A stretch of DNA of 64,000 bases, taken from Paenibacillus_S sp043945595 (GTDB lineage Bacteria > Bacillota > Bacilli > Paenibacillales > NBRC-103111). How positions within the stretch are numbered: the stretch's first letter is position 1; every line of letters starts with the position of its first letter. Below the pieces are notes generated by a model. It was not told the DNA's origin, ran no database searches, and worked only from the letters and a program-made list of their open reading frames with translations. This document shows, piece after piece, positions 1-7,691 of this stretch. The position numbers and the translations under genes were made by a program. The stretch covers positions 5,022,001-5,086,000 of the forward strand of contig NZ_JBIFNP010000001.1 of the NCBI RefSeq assembly GCF_043945595.1. Direction: 5' to 3'.

Positions 1-1961
1 TTCAGCTTCGACACATATTCCTGCACGACTTTGACGAATGAAGCGTGGGACCAGGTCAAGGGCGATACCGACAACGGCGCGCCGGTAAAAGGCTCCACCT
101 GCTCGGCCAGAATACCGCTTGGCAGCGCGTGGCGCATCGTCCAGCGGATCAGCTCCAAAGCCTCGCCCAGCTCCGCTTCGCTCTGGGCCTTCGCAATAGT
201 CCACTCCGCATGCCATAGGGTGCAGATAAACCAGGGATTGCCCGGCACCCTTCCGACATCCTTTGTGACCTGGTGGTAATAATCGTCCGTATAGCGGGCG
301 ATGCCGCCCACATCCGTATTTACCCACAGCTGCTCGCGGATTGCTCTCATCGTCGAGACGATACGCGGATCGTCCGGCTCGAACAAGCCGAAATCGAATA
401 AGGCATACAAGCTGGCATCCAGAGTGGAATCGGCTTCGTACGTGTTTTTGCCGCGGCTCCAGTAAAGGGAACGGACAAAGCGCTTCTCCCGCGCCAAATA
501 CATGTACTGCTCCACAGCCTGCTTCACCTTGGCCGCTTCGCCGCGGTAATAAACCATTCTCGCTTTATCCCGGAAATGCTCCGCAAAATTCGCCGCGGCC
601 AGCAGCCCCCCGTATACGCTGGCTACCGTAAACGCATGAACGCCGTACCGTTCCTCCCATAAATCGTAGGACGGCAGCGGCAGCCCGCTGGCATCTTTAT
701 ACGTTGCCAAGAACGAGGCGGCAGGGATGACGAAGTGATCGTAATCGTCCCTCGCCCGATCCAGCGTTCCGGCCAGCTGATGATGGTGCCACATCGTATA
801 CAGCACCAAGGCCGTCTCATCCTCTTGAATCGGAAGCTGCTTCTCGCCTGCGGTATTAATCCACGGATGCCAGCTGAACCCTGGAGAGCCGTCCGGATTA
901 TATTTATGCTGCAGATAACCGTCCTCCGTCAATGCCTGCTTGCAGAACTGGTAAAACCGCTGCGTCAGCTCCTTATACCCGGACCTGTCCAGCGCATGGG
1001 CAATCAGCGCGCCGTCCCTCGGCCACATGTAGGAATACGTGTCCTTGGCGAATTTCATGATATCGGAGTCATTGGCCGCAATGATTGCTCCGCGGTTATC
1101 CATATGGGCTCTTATGACGAGCAGGCTTCTTTTGTAAAAGGACGCCATATCGTTATCCAGCAGGCTCAGCTCATGCCGGTCTCTGGCCAGCCATTCCAGC
1201 CAGTAGTTATAGGTTCGCTGCAGAAGCCCTTGCGGAGAAATCTCCCGTACCTGCGCCTCCAGCTTCCGAATCTCCTGAAGGCTCTTGGCAAAGCAGATCC
1301 AGAACCACGAATCGAGCGTTCCCTTCGCCGGTACACGGATCTCCAGCTCGACGGTGCCGTCAACGGAGCCTTGGGCAATCGGATTGCGCCCGAGCTTCCC
1401 GTCCTCGGCGTCCCGCCACGTGCCCTCCAAGCCGTTCATTTCCTTCTGGCCGATCGCATAGCTGGAGCAGGCTGCCGCCTGCTGTCCCCCGGCCTGGCAG
1501 GACAGGGACATGTAACGATGCCCCTTGTAAAATACAAGGGACCGAAGATCCGGATCGTAGTAGATCGTATCTCCCACTCCATTGCCGTACAGATGCAGAT
1601 CCAGGTGAAAATAGAGCTTGACGGTTCTCTCCCGGTCGGTCGTATTCTCGATCGTTACTTTGCGCACGAACACATTTTCCTTCGCATCGACGCCATCGCG
1701 CAGCTGCAGCTTCAAGCCCAGCCGTTCGTGAATCCCTTCGACATGCGTAATCATAGAATCGTTCAGGTAAGAGGCCTTCTTGTTCAGCTCCGGATTGTCA
1801 ATCCAGAAGAAGCCCTCCTCCGTCCATACGCCGAAATGGGATAAATCGTTCGCCGCCTGGTTCTCCTGCCCGACATAAGGATAATACAAATCCCGGATAT
1901 TATATTGCGCGTCGAAGTTAACCAATACATTGCCATTGCCCAGCGGTAAATCCCGTGCCAA
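1..1961 (-). CDS. GH15 family glycoside hydrolase (glucoamylase-like), 3' end outside window
   Basis: Reading the minus strand from a TTG start gives an unbroken frame of about 654 codons that leaves the window at base 1. The start is chosen because AAAAGGAGG lies 8 nt upstream (1970-1978); the overlapping ATG frame stops after 16 codons. The N-terminal part (ARDLPLGNGNVLVNFD) looks like the beta-sandwich domain of prokaryotic GH15 enzymes. The rest has their (alpha/alpha)6-barrel motifs YMWPRDGAL, QEDETALVLYTMW and near the end GILAEQ, whose Glu fits the catalytic base. No signal peptide is seen, so a cytoplasmic role in cleaving alpha-linked glucosides, as in glucoamylase or trehalase-like members, is inferred. 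Substrate cannot be told from sequence. Confidence 0.85.
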   Translation of the reverse strand, partial: MARDLPLGNGNVLVNFDAQYNIRDLYYPYVGQENQAANDLSHFGVWTEEGFFWIDNPELNKKASYLNDSMITHVEGIHERLGLKLQLRDGVDAKENVFVRKVTIENTTDRERTVKLYFHLDLHLYGNGVGDTIYYDPDLRSLVFYKGHRYMSLSCQAGGQQAAACSSYAIGQKEMNGLEGTWRDAEDGKLGRNPIAQGSVDGTVELEIRVPAKGTLDSWFWICFAKSLQEIRKLEAQVREISPQGLLQRTYNYWLEWLARDRHELSLLDNDMASFYKRSLLVIRAHMDNRGAIIAANDSDIMKFAKDTYSYMWPRDGALIAHALDRSGYKELTQRFYQFCKQALTEDGYLQHKYNPDGSPGFSWHPWINTAGEKQLPIQEDETALVLYTMWHHHQLAGTLDRARDDYDHFVIPAASFLATYKDASGLPLPSYDLWEERYGVHAFTVASVYGGLLAAANFAEHFRDKARMVYYRGEAAKVKQAVEQYMYLAREKRFVRSLYWSRGKNTYEADSTLDASLYALFDFGLFEPDDPRIVSTMRAIREQLWVNTDVGGIARYTDDYYHQVTKDVGRVPGNPWFICTLWHAEWTIAKAQSEAELGEALELIRWTMRHALPSGILAEQVEPFTGAPLSVSPLTWSHASFVKVVQEYVSKL

Positions 1962-2093
1962 TATGCATTCCTCCTTTTGTCGCTCTTCCTAATTTCCCCT
2001 CAGACGCCCGCGCTTTATGCGTGGTGCCAGTGCAGGGTTTAGTGCGGGGCACGGGCCCGCAGATGTTTTTGGCGGTCATTTCCGTTTTTTGGC

Positions 2094-2128
2094 GCAAAAA
2101 AAGCACGCGCTTCACAAGCCGCATGCTT
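2094..2128 (-). terminator. Rho-independent terminator of the 2144-2587 gene
   Basis: On the minus strand AAGCATGCG and CGCGTGCTT form a stem (one G-U pair) followed by seven T. It lies 16 nt after the stop of the hypothetical gene. Confidence 0.7.
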
Positions 2129-2143
2129 CTTATAGGGCCGCAA

Positions 2144-2587
2144 TTATTTTTGCTTCCGCCCGTGTTTGACCAAAGTCATTCGCCGCGAATGCCGCAGCCA
2201 GGAATAATACGCTTTCAGATCTCTTAATTGAATATCCTCGGATATTTTTCCGAGAAAGGTCACGATAATCATCTTATGTAACGGATTGCCTGCAATATCC
2301 ATTTCATCCTTCAGCTCTACGAATTCGGCGACCATCACCAAATCCTCGTCAATCAAATACACATCTTTTTCCTGCTCATAGTATGGCTTAATCCGTTGGT
2401 CCTTTAACGTATCCCACAAAAAAGAGCAGATCGGCTCGATGCCGCCTGTTCCGGTCTCCACCCGCTCCGCCCATCTGGATAAGGCATGGCTGGTGATGAC
2501 GATATCAGCAATTTTATAACCGTTAAACTCCACATAAAAGGGTTCATACGTGCTCCAACGGTTCATTACTTTGTCTCTCATCCACAC
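2144..2587 (-). CDS. hypothetical protein, possibly controlled by the divergent XRE regulator
   Basis: A 147-residue soluble protein of unknown family. The GTG start at 2587 follows GAGGGGGG; in-frame ATGs at residues 3 and 8 are alternatives. The sequence is rich in charged and aromatic residues and contains ITSHALSRWAERVE and a basic C-terminus ending KHGRKQK. It shows no signal peptide, membrane segment or motif I can name. It is transcribed away from the XRE gene at 2789, and its promoter contains a perfect inverted repeat, so the pair may be a regulator-target unit. No function is proposed. Confidence 0.6.
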   Translation of the reverse strand: MWMRDKVMNRWSTYEPFYVEFNGYKIADIVITSHALSRWAERVETGTGGIEPICSFLWDTLKDQRIKPYYEQEKDVYLIDEDLVMVAEFVELKDEMDIAGNPLHKMIIVTFLGKISEDIQLRDLKAYYSWLRHSRRMTLVKHGRKQK

Positions 2588-2626
2588 GGTCCCCCCTCAA
2601 AATGCGGTAAATCTCTCCCTCTATTC

Positions 2627-2656
2627 AATGTAGTATTTATACTACATCCCGTCAAG
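2627..2656 (-). promoter_or_regulatory. promoter with embedded 20-bp operator palindrome
   Basis: Minus strand: TTGACG (2655-2650), 17-nt spacer, TACATT (2632-2627). The spacer is almost filled by the perfect inverted repeat ATGTAGTAT-tt-ATACTACAT (2628-2647). A regulator bound here would block the promoter of the 2144-2587 gene. The adjacent XRE protein is the obvious candidate, by inference. Confidence 0.55.
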
Positions 2657-2788
2657 GCATTGTTTATATTTTTCAACTAAATTTTAGGTTAGCAACAAGT
2701 AAATCCCAATTAAAAGTATATTTTTTGTGTCCCTATTTATTTTCGCTCCTTCGTCCTATACAATAGTTTCAGAAAGGGGTGATTCACT

Positions 2789-3445
2789 GTGGGACAACCT
2801 ATCCCCGAATTCGGTAAATTTCTCGAAAGCCTGCGCGGATCAATGTCGTTAAGAGAGGCGGCCAAGAAAAGCGGCTTGTCGCATGCGTATATTCGTGATT
2901 TGGAATTGGAGAGAAACCGGTCTACCAATGAAAAAATAACTCCGTCACCGGATACGCTGCAAAAATTATCTATAGCATACGGCTACTCGTATACCGATTT
3001 AATGGTGAAAGCGGGACATTTAATGGCTCACGAGCTTACCGCCGCCGCCTCGGAAACTTTATCCATCGACTTAAACGCCGTTCATTTCATTCAAATCGGG
3101 ATGAAAGAAATCGTATACTGCAGCGGAGAGCTTAAAGCGAAGGAAAATATAGATTCCTTGCGGGATTTCAGCCGGTTTCTGGATGTTTTGGACGAGCATG
3201 ACTATAAAAAGATCGATACCGATCTTTATGTCAATTTTCAGCATATCCGCAAGTATGATGAACGAGGAGGCAGGCTTTATTTCGACTCCAAGGGCACTGG
3301 GCCTTTCGTGATCATGTCCGCCATTCGCCAGCGAAAATACCACGATCTGATCCTCCGCACGATTTCCAACAATAATCAGACCTGCTTACAATATTTCTTC
3401 GGAGCCGCAGGAAGCGGCAAAACGTCCATCGCACCGACCGAATAA
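2789..3445 (+). CDS. XRE-family transcriptional regulator
   Basis: A 218-aa protein with an N-terminal Cro/C1-type helix-turn-helix (about residues 8-75: LESLRGSMSLREAAKKSGLS then an extended loop and TLQKLSIAYGYSYTDLMVKAGH). A C-terminal region of unknown fold (residues 90-218) may sense a ligand or mediate dimerisation. The GTG start at 2789 follows AAAGGGGTG. The gene diverges from 2144-2587 across a 200-bp intergenic region that holds the operator palindrome, so autoregulation and repression of the divergent gene are plausible. The small membrane gene downstream starts 41 bp later and may be cotranscribed. Confidence 0.8.
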   Translation: MGQPIPEFGKFLESLRGSMSLREAAKKSGLSHAYIRDLELERNRSTNEKITPSPDTLQKLSIAYGYSYTDLMVKAGHLMAHELTAAASETLSIDLNAVHFIQIGMKEIVYCSGELKAKENIDSLRDFSRFLDVLDEHDYKKIDTDLYVNFQHIRKYDERGGRLYFDSKGTGPFVIMSAIRQRKYHDLILRTISNNNQTCLQYFFGAAGSGKTSIAPTE

Positions 3446-3486
3446 ACGGATAAGCTTTGACAGGAATGACGGATAGAAAGGTTCAC

Positions 3487-4130
3487 ATGACACATCTTAG
3501 AGATCTTTTGACTTATTTTATTATGTGGTCTTCCATCACGGTATTTTGCTACACTTTATTTCGCTTTCGATTGCAGGCATACCGGCCGCAGCTGTTCTTC
3601 ACCATGATCATTTTAACGCATACAGGCTACGTTGTTCCCCTGCTCGGATTGGAATCGCTCAGGCCGCTCATTTATACGGTCATCATGCTTTGCTGCACGA
3701 TTTTATTTTTTAGGCTGCATTGGCTTCATGCGGCTGTTATGGTCATGGCTACATACGCCGTCTGTACTTTTTCCGTGTCCGCCATTAAGATGCTGCTGGC
3801 CGGCTGGAACTACGATGCCTACTTGCAGCTGGTCGGACCTTTATCCTCGCGGAACCGGGTGATTTTTGCCGTGTATATGTATCTGCTGACATGGTTCACC
3901 TACCAGTACCGCCTTGGGTTTACCTTTATTCCTTCCTATCCGGCCGCGTCTTCCCGGGTCCCGTACCTCTATGGATGAAAATAACGATAGGGCTTGGAAC
4001 GGGATCGATTGCCGTCCGCATCCTCTCATTTTTTGCGTGGAAGGATTTGGTTCCTTTCGATTTCGTCGTCGTCTCTCTGCTGTGTATCGTTCTCTTCTAT
4101 TTATTTTATAAAAAAGAAACCTCAGAATAG
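3487..4130 (+). CDS. integral membrane protein of unknown function, frameshifted
   Basis: The frame from 3487 (ATG after AGAAAGG, 5 nt spacing) encodes several hydrophobic segments and then ends at 3978 in a non-hydrophobic tail. An overlapping frame (3891-4130) continues with WMKITIGLGTGSIAVRILSF and a final membrane segment VVSLLCIVLFYLFY before a Lys-rich end. The simplest reading is one polytopic protein of about 210 aa with a one-base lesion between about 3910 and 3975. Possible upstream starts at 3457 (TTG) and 3466 (ATG) have weaker ribosome sites. I do not recognise the family. The stop codon lies inside the duplicated target of the MITE that follows. Confidence 0.5.
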
Positions 4131-4133
4131 CTG

Positions 4134-4305
4134 GAGGCCACTGAAAAAGGCATCGCTCCGAGTATGGAACATTCTTCCGATCGCTGTTGTCCCTGGATTT
4201 CTTGGATTATATACCGCTTGTAGCGGTTGAAATCCAAGGACAAAGGCGAACGCTTTCGCTTCTACAGAACGATTCCGCACGCTCCGCCAGTTTTTCAGTC
4301 GCCTC
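4134..4305. mobile_element. 172-bp palindromic MITE-like element, copy 1, with 10-bp target duplication
   Basis: The element starts GAGGCCACTGAAAAAG and ends with the imperfect inverse TTTTTCAGTCGCCTC. It is nearly palindromic throughout: TTGTCCCTGGATTTC on one side faces TTGTCCTTGGATTTC on the other strand. It is flanked by direct repeats AGAATAGCTG at 4124-4133 and 4306-4315, as expected of a target-site duplication. Copy 2 at 55499-55673 matches along its whole length. It has no coding capacity, so any movement would need a transposase in trans. Confidence 0.75.
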
Positions 4306-4336
4306 AGAATAGCTGCTGTCAGCTTTTATCTGATAG

Positions 4337-4383
4337 AAAAAAGAAGGAAAAAGTCTCGTACTGAAACTTTTTCCTTCTTTTTT
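4337..4383. terminator. bidirectional AT-rich terminator-like hairpin
   Basis: AAAAAAGAAGGAAAAAGT (4337-4354) and its perfect inverse (4366-4383) form an 18-bp stem with T- and A-runs at the ends. It lies just after the MITE and before the glycosidase gene. Confidence 0.55.
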
Positions 4384-4434
4384 CGTCAATAACAATAGTT
4401 ATGCAAATTATTGTAAATTGAAGGGAATTTATTC

Positions 4435-5580
4435 ATGTCAGCCAATTTATCGAGCAATCCGAAGGCGCGTACTGCCGCTGTCCCCAAGAAGACTCGCTCC
4501 CCTCGCCCAAAGAAACGTACCTCTGCGCTTCTCACTCTATTTTTCTATACTATTTTCGCTCTATTTTTTATGGGGATGTTTACGAGTCTTTGGTTTTTCC
4601 TGACGGAGTCCGGAACGAATATCCGCTATATGATGGCGGATACGCTGATCACGACACAGCATCGGCATTGGGCCAAATATTTGATCGGAGAGGATGAGCT
4701 GCAAAAGCGGGTCGACCGCTACTGGAAGCAGTTCGATGCGTATACCGCGGTTCAGGATCAGCACCTAGTGCAGGTCGGCAAGCCGCAGGAGACGGCCGTG
4801 AAGGCGCCGGAGAAAAAGCCGCTCATCGAAATTGAACCGATCGAAGGCAGCAATTTCAAAGGAAAGCTGCTCATCGTCAACGACCCCAAATCGCTTCGAA
4901 TCGCGGTGCCGGGCACGGCGGGCAAAGGCGAGAAGGTGTCGTCCATGGTCAAGCGGCTGGGCGCGGCTGCCGGCGTGAATGCAGGCGGCTTTGTCGATCC
5001 GGAATGGATGGGCAACGGCTTCCAGCCGACCGGGATCGTCATGTCAGGCGGGAAAATTTTTTATAACGACGGCGGGATGAATACGCCGAATCACATCGTC
5101 GGCATCGACAAGGACGGACGGCTGATCGCCGGTAAATACAAGCCCTCCGAGCTGCTGCAGATGGGCGTTCAGGAGGCGGTCACCTTCGCCCCCCGCTTCA
5201 TCGTGAATGGTGTCGGGCAAATCAAGAACCAGGCGGACGGCTGGGGCATCGCTCCCCGCACATGCATCGCCCAGAAGGAGGACGGCACCATCATGTTCGC
5301 CATTATCGACGGCAGACAGCCGGGGTACAGCATCGGCGCTACGCTGTTCGACATTCAGAAGGTGTTTCTCGAGCATGGCGCAGTCACCGCGGCCAATCTG
5401 GACGGCGGCTCCTCCACCGTGCTTGTCCATAACAACGAAATTATTAACCGCCCCTCCAGCGAGTACGGCGAACGGTATTTGCCGACCGCCTGGCTCGTGT
5501 TCGAGCATCCTGAAACGGCAAACATCCGCAACATCTGGGAAGGTCTGGATCCGAGCAAGATCGATCCGTCCAAATGGTAA
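4435..5580 (+). CDS. membrane-anchored phosphodiester glycosidase (NAGPA/DUF2233 domain)
   Basis: A 381-aa protein. Residues 1-30 are basic and cytoplasmic (KKTRSPRPKKR), and residues 33-57 form one membrane anchor. A linker follows, then from about residue 145 an extracellular NAGPA-type domain with the family motifs NAGGFVDPEWMG, DGRQPGYSIGATL and NLDGGSSTVLV. Members are related to the enzyme that removes GlcNAc from phosphodiesters and are often tied to exopolysaccharide metabolism; that role is inferred here. ATG 4435 is preceded by GAAGGGAA. The gene is monocistronic, with a terminator-like hairpin before it and a strong terminator after it. Confidence 0.85.
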   Translation: MSANLSSNPKARTAAVPKKTRSPRPKKRTSALLTLFFYTIFALFFMGMFTSLWFFLTESGTNIRYMMADTLITTQHRHWAKYLIGEDELQKRVDRYWKQFDAYTAVQDQHLVQVGKPQETAVKAPEKKPLIEIEPIEGSNFKGKLLIVNDPKSLRIAVPGTAGKGEKVSSMVKRLGAAAGVNAGGFVDPEWMGNGFQPTGIVMSGGKIFYNDGGMNTPNHIVGIDKDGRLIAGKYKPSELLQMGVQEAVTFAPRFIVNGVGQIKNQADGWGIAPRTCIAQKEDGTIMFAIIDGRQPGYSIGATLFDIQKVFLEHGAVTAANLDGGSSTVLVHNNEIINRPSSEYGERYLPTAWLVFEHPETANIRNIWEGLDPSKIDPSKW

Positions 5581-5610
5581 GCGGATCGAGGCTGCAATAT
5601 GCATTCATTC

Positions 5611-5667
5611 AACGTGTTCCCCTAAGCGGGCGGCCGGTACGCCGCGCGAGGGGAACACGTTTTTTTC
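5611..5667 (+). terminator. strong Rho-independent terminator
   Basis: ACGTGTTCCCCT pairs with AGGGGAACACGT across a GC-rich loop and is followed by seven T. It ends the phosphodiester glycosidase transcript. Confidence 0.85.
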
Positions 5668-5740
5668 TGAAGGCGCCCGAAGCCCCGCAATCAGCAAAAC
5701 AGGCCGCACCCGTAGGCACAGCCTGTTGTCACTATATCGG

Positions 5741-6112
5741 TTATTGATTGTTTTCTTCCTCATGGGTTGCGGCCACCGGCGCTTCCTCGGCCAAAGTCCC
5801 GCCGTCACGGCCGTTCTTCCAGGAACGGGCCGTTTCTTTTGCCTTGTCTACCCACTCGCTTGTATTCTTGCTGATGATTTGTGCCGTGTGCTGCGTTTTT
5901 TCGCTGATCGATCCCGCCAGCTGCTTCGATTTATCGGCGACCGTTCCCGCAACCTGCGTCGTTTTGTCCGTTACATTATGCACGCCCTCAGCGATATCCG
6001 CTCTCAGCTCACGGCCGGATTTCGGAGCGAACAGCAGCGCCGTCACCGCTCCAAGCACCGTACCTACTACCGCACCGATCAATAAATCTTTTCCTTTTTT
6101 CTCTACCGTCAT
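5741..6112 (-). CDS. YtxH-domain stress protein
   Basis: A 123-aa protein with the YtxH signature: one N-terminal membrane segment (DLLIGAVVGTVLGAVTALLFAP) followed directly by KSGRELR. A long amphipathic helical part with LEA-like repeats (TDKTTQVAGTVADKSKQLAGSISEKTQ) and an acidic tail EEENNQ complete it. The start at 6112 follows GAGGGAG; ATGs 9 and 18 nt upstream are possible, the first overlapping the stop of the DUF948 gene. The DUF948-YtxH order matches the ytxG-ytxH pair of B. subtilis, a general-stress locus. The molecular function is not known. Confidence 0.8.
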   Translation of the reverse strand: MTVEKKGKDLLIGAVVGTVLGAVTALLFAPKSGRELRADIAEGVHNVTDKTTQVAGTVADKSKQLAGSISEKTQHTAQIISKNTSEWVDKAKETARSWKNGRDGGTLAEEAPVAATHEEENNQ

Positions 6113-6126
6113 CCTTTTCATCTCCC

Positions 6127-6588
6127 TCATGATTGTTCATCCGTTTGCGCCGCTGCTTTGGCGAGCCGGTGAGCCTGCCACCTTTGCCATAGATGCATGC
6201 CTGTCGAAGTCAGCTCAATCAAGTCCCTGACCGTATCCTTCTGGCCGCCCAGCGAGTCCTTGGCCTCCAATACGGTTTCCGTTAGCGTCCTTGATACCTG
6301 CTGCACCGACTGGGATAGACGGCTTGCCGCCGCCCCGGTCTGATCCATCGCGTCCACGAAGCCGTCGGCTGCCTTCAGCTTACGCTGAACATCCTCCAGC
6401 ACCTGGGAGGATTGGCGGATCAGCTGAACCGATGCTTCCGTCGTCCGCGCCAGCTCCAGCTCGATCCGCGCCAGCGACTGCTGCGCCTGCTGCATGGCGC
6501 TGCGGCTCTCCTTGACGGCCGCAACGAGAAAACAGACCAGTACGATAAATGCGGCACAAGCCATGCCGATACTGATTTGCATGATCAT
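6127..6588 (-). CDS. DUF948 (YtxG/YoxC-like) membrane protein
   Basis: A 153-aa protein. An N-terminal membrane segment (ISIGMACAAFIVLVCFLVAAV) is followed by a long coiled coil (AMQQAQQSLARIELELARTT to SLGGQKDTVRDLIELTSTG), the DUF948 layout. The start at 6588 is chosen over longer in-frame versions because GGGAGGCG lies a few bases upstream; the 91 upstream codons are intergenic DNA in frame. It is the first gene of a two-gene unit with the YtxH protein, 14 nt away. The role is probably structural or stress-related at the membrane, by analogy with B. subtilis YtxG. Confidence 0.8.
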   Translation of the reverse strand: MIMQISIGMACAAFIVLVCFLVAAVKESRSAMQQAQQSLARIELELARTTEASVQLIRQSSQVLEDVQRKLKAADGFVDAMDQTGAAASRLSQSVQQVSRTLTETVLEAKDSLGGQKDTVRDLIELTSTGMHLWQRWQAHRLAKAAAQTDEQS

Positions 6589-6813
6589 ATGCTGTCGCCT
6601 CCCTGCAAAAGCAACCGCCCTAGACGAATGCCTATGGAATAGTACAGTATAAGTAGGCGGCAGGGATTTTGACACAACTTTTTTGAAAAAAAGAACGAAG
6701 CGGCATACCGCACATTCCAATTCCTTTACGGTTTCAACTGCGGCGGGGAGAAAAACAGCTTGGCGGAGTATCGGAATTATAGCGTGAAGCGGCGATATCC
6801 TTACGTTACCCCG

Positions 6814-6842
6814 TTTCAATCTTGCCCAAACAATGGCATAAT
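6814..6842 (+). promoter_or_regulatory. sigma-A-like promoter of eda
   Basis: TTTCAA (6814-6819), 17-nt spacer, CATAAT (6837-6842), 33 bp before the KDPG aldolase start. The match to consensus is moderate. Confidence 0.45.
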
Positions 6843-6875
6843 AGATTGCATACTGGGACAAGATGGAGGAACGAG

Positions 6876-7514
6876 ATGAATCGGGAACAAGGCTTACAGC
6901 TCATTGAACAGACGCGTATTATTGCAATTGTGCGGGGTGTTGAAAAACAGCATATCGAGCGCGTCGCCCATGCGCTGCTGGAAGGCGGCGTTCGCGTAAT
7001 GGAAATTACGCTGAATACGGACGGCGCTCCGGCGATGATCGCCGCGCTGCAGCAAAAGCTCGGAGATCAGATGTACATTGGAGCCGGAACCGTACTGGAT
7101 CTGGAGGACGCGAAGAAGGCGCTTGACGCCGGAGCTTCCTATATCGTCACACCGAATATGGAGGAAGACGTCATCCGCTATGCGGCGGAACGCGGCATCC
7201 CTATTTATCCGGGCGCGATGACGCCGACGGAAATCGTCAAAGCCTGGAAAGCAGGCGCGACAGCCGTCAAAATTTTCCCTGGAGCGAGTCTCGGCCTTGG
7301 ATATCTCAAAGAGCTGCAAGGTCCGCTGAACCATATCCCTATGGTGGCCGTGGGCGGAGTGAACGAGGAGAATATCGCGCAGTTTCTGCAGGCCGGCTGC
7401 TATGCGGTAGGCATCGGGGGCTCCCTCGTCAACCTGAAGGAAATTGCCGCAGGCAATTACGGCTGGATCCGGGATAAGGCGCAGCGGCTGATCGCCAATG
7501 CGAAGATCGGCTGA
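6876..7514 (+). CDS. eda: bifunctional KDPG/KHG aldolase
   Basis: A 212-aa class I aldolase that splits 2-keto-3-deoxy-6-phosphogluconate to pyruvate and glyceraldehyde 3-phosphate (Entner-Doudoroff and uronate pathways), and usually also 4-hydroxy-2-oxoglutarate. The family motifs are present in order: IIAIVRG, GVRVMEITL (catalytic Glu), GAGTVLD, IVTPNM, YPGAMTPTE, AVKIFPGAS with the Schiff-base Lys, and VGGVN. The start ATG 6876 has GGAGG 6 nt upstream; the frame extends 18 codons further 5' but without a ribosome site. No kdgK or uronate gene is adjacent; the gene stands alone with its own promoter and terminator. Confidence 0.93.
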   Translation: MNREQGLQLIEQTRIIAIVRGVEKQHIERVAHALLEGGVRVMEITLNTDGAPAMIAALQQKLGDQMYIGAGTVLDLEDAKKALDAGASYIVTPNMEEDVIRYAAERGIPIYPGAMTPTEIVKAWKAGATAVKIFPGASLGLGYLKELQGPLNHIPMVAVGGVNEENIAQFLQAGCYAVGIGGSLVNLKEIAAGNYGWIRDKAQRLIANAKIG

Positions 7515-7537
7515 CAGCATTTCATAGCATAAAGCGA

Positions 7538-7560
7538 AGCGGGCGCAGGCCCGCTTTTTT
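7538..7560 (+). terminator. Rho-independent terminator after eda
   Basis: AGCGGGC-gca-GGCCCGCT-like stem (GCGGGC/GCCCGC) followed by six T, 24 nt after the eda stop. Confidence 0.85.
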
Positions 7561-7691
7561 GCTGCGCGCCCGTGTTTCTTCGAGAAGCTGCCGCCTGGTA
7601 CTAGAGAAAGTTAGTACTTATGAAAGAACTGGATTTTCATTACAATCATCTCAACATCCACTGAAACTATTTGGAAGCGAGATGATGAATC

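Noticed and set aside
735..1844. 369-codon plus-strand frame opposite the GH15 gene
   Set aside because: It is the antisense of a continuous minus-strand glycosidase with recognisable motifs; its own translation has no motif or ribosome site.
5169..6085. several overlapping frames around the phosphodiester glycosidase end and YtxH
   Set aside because: They overlap genes with strong family signatures and a strong terminator.
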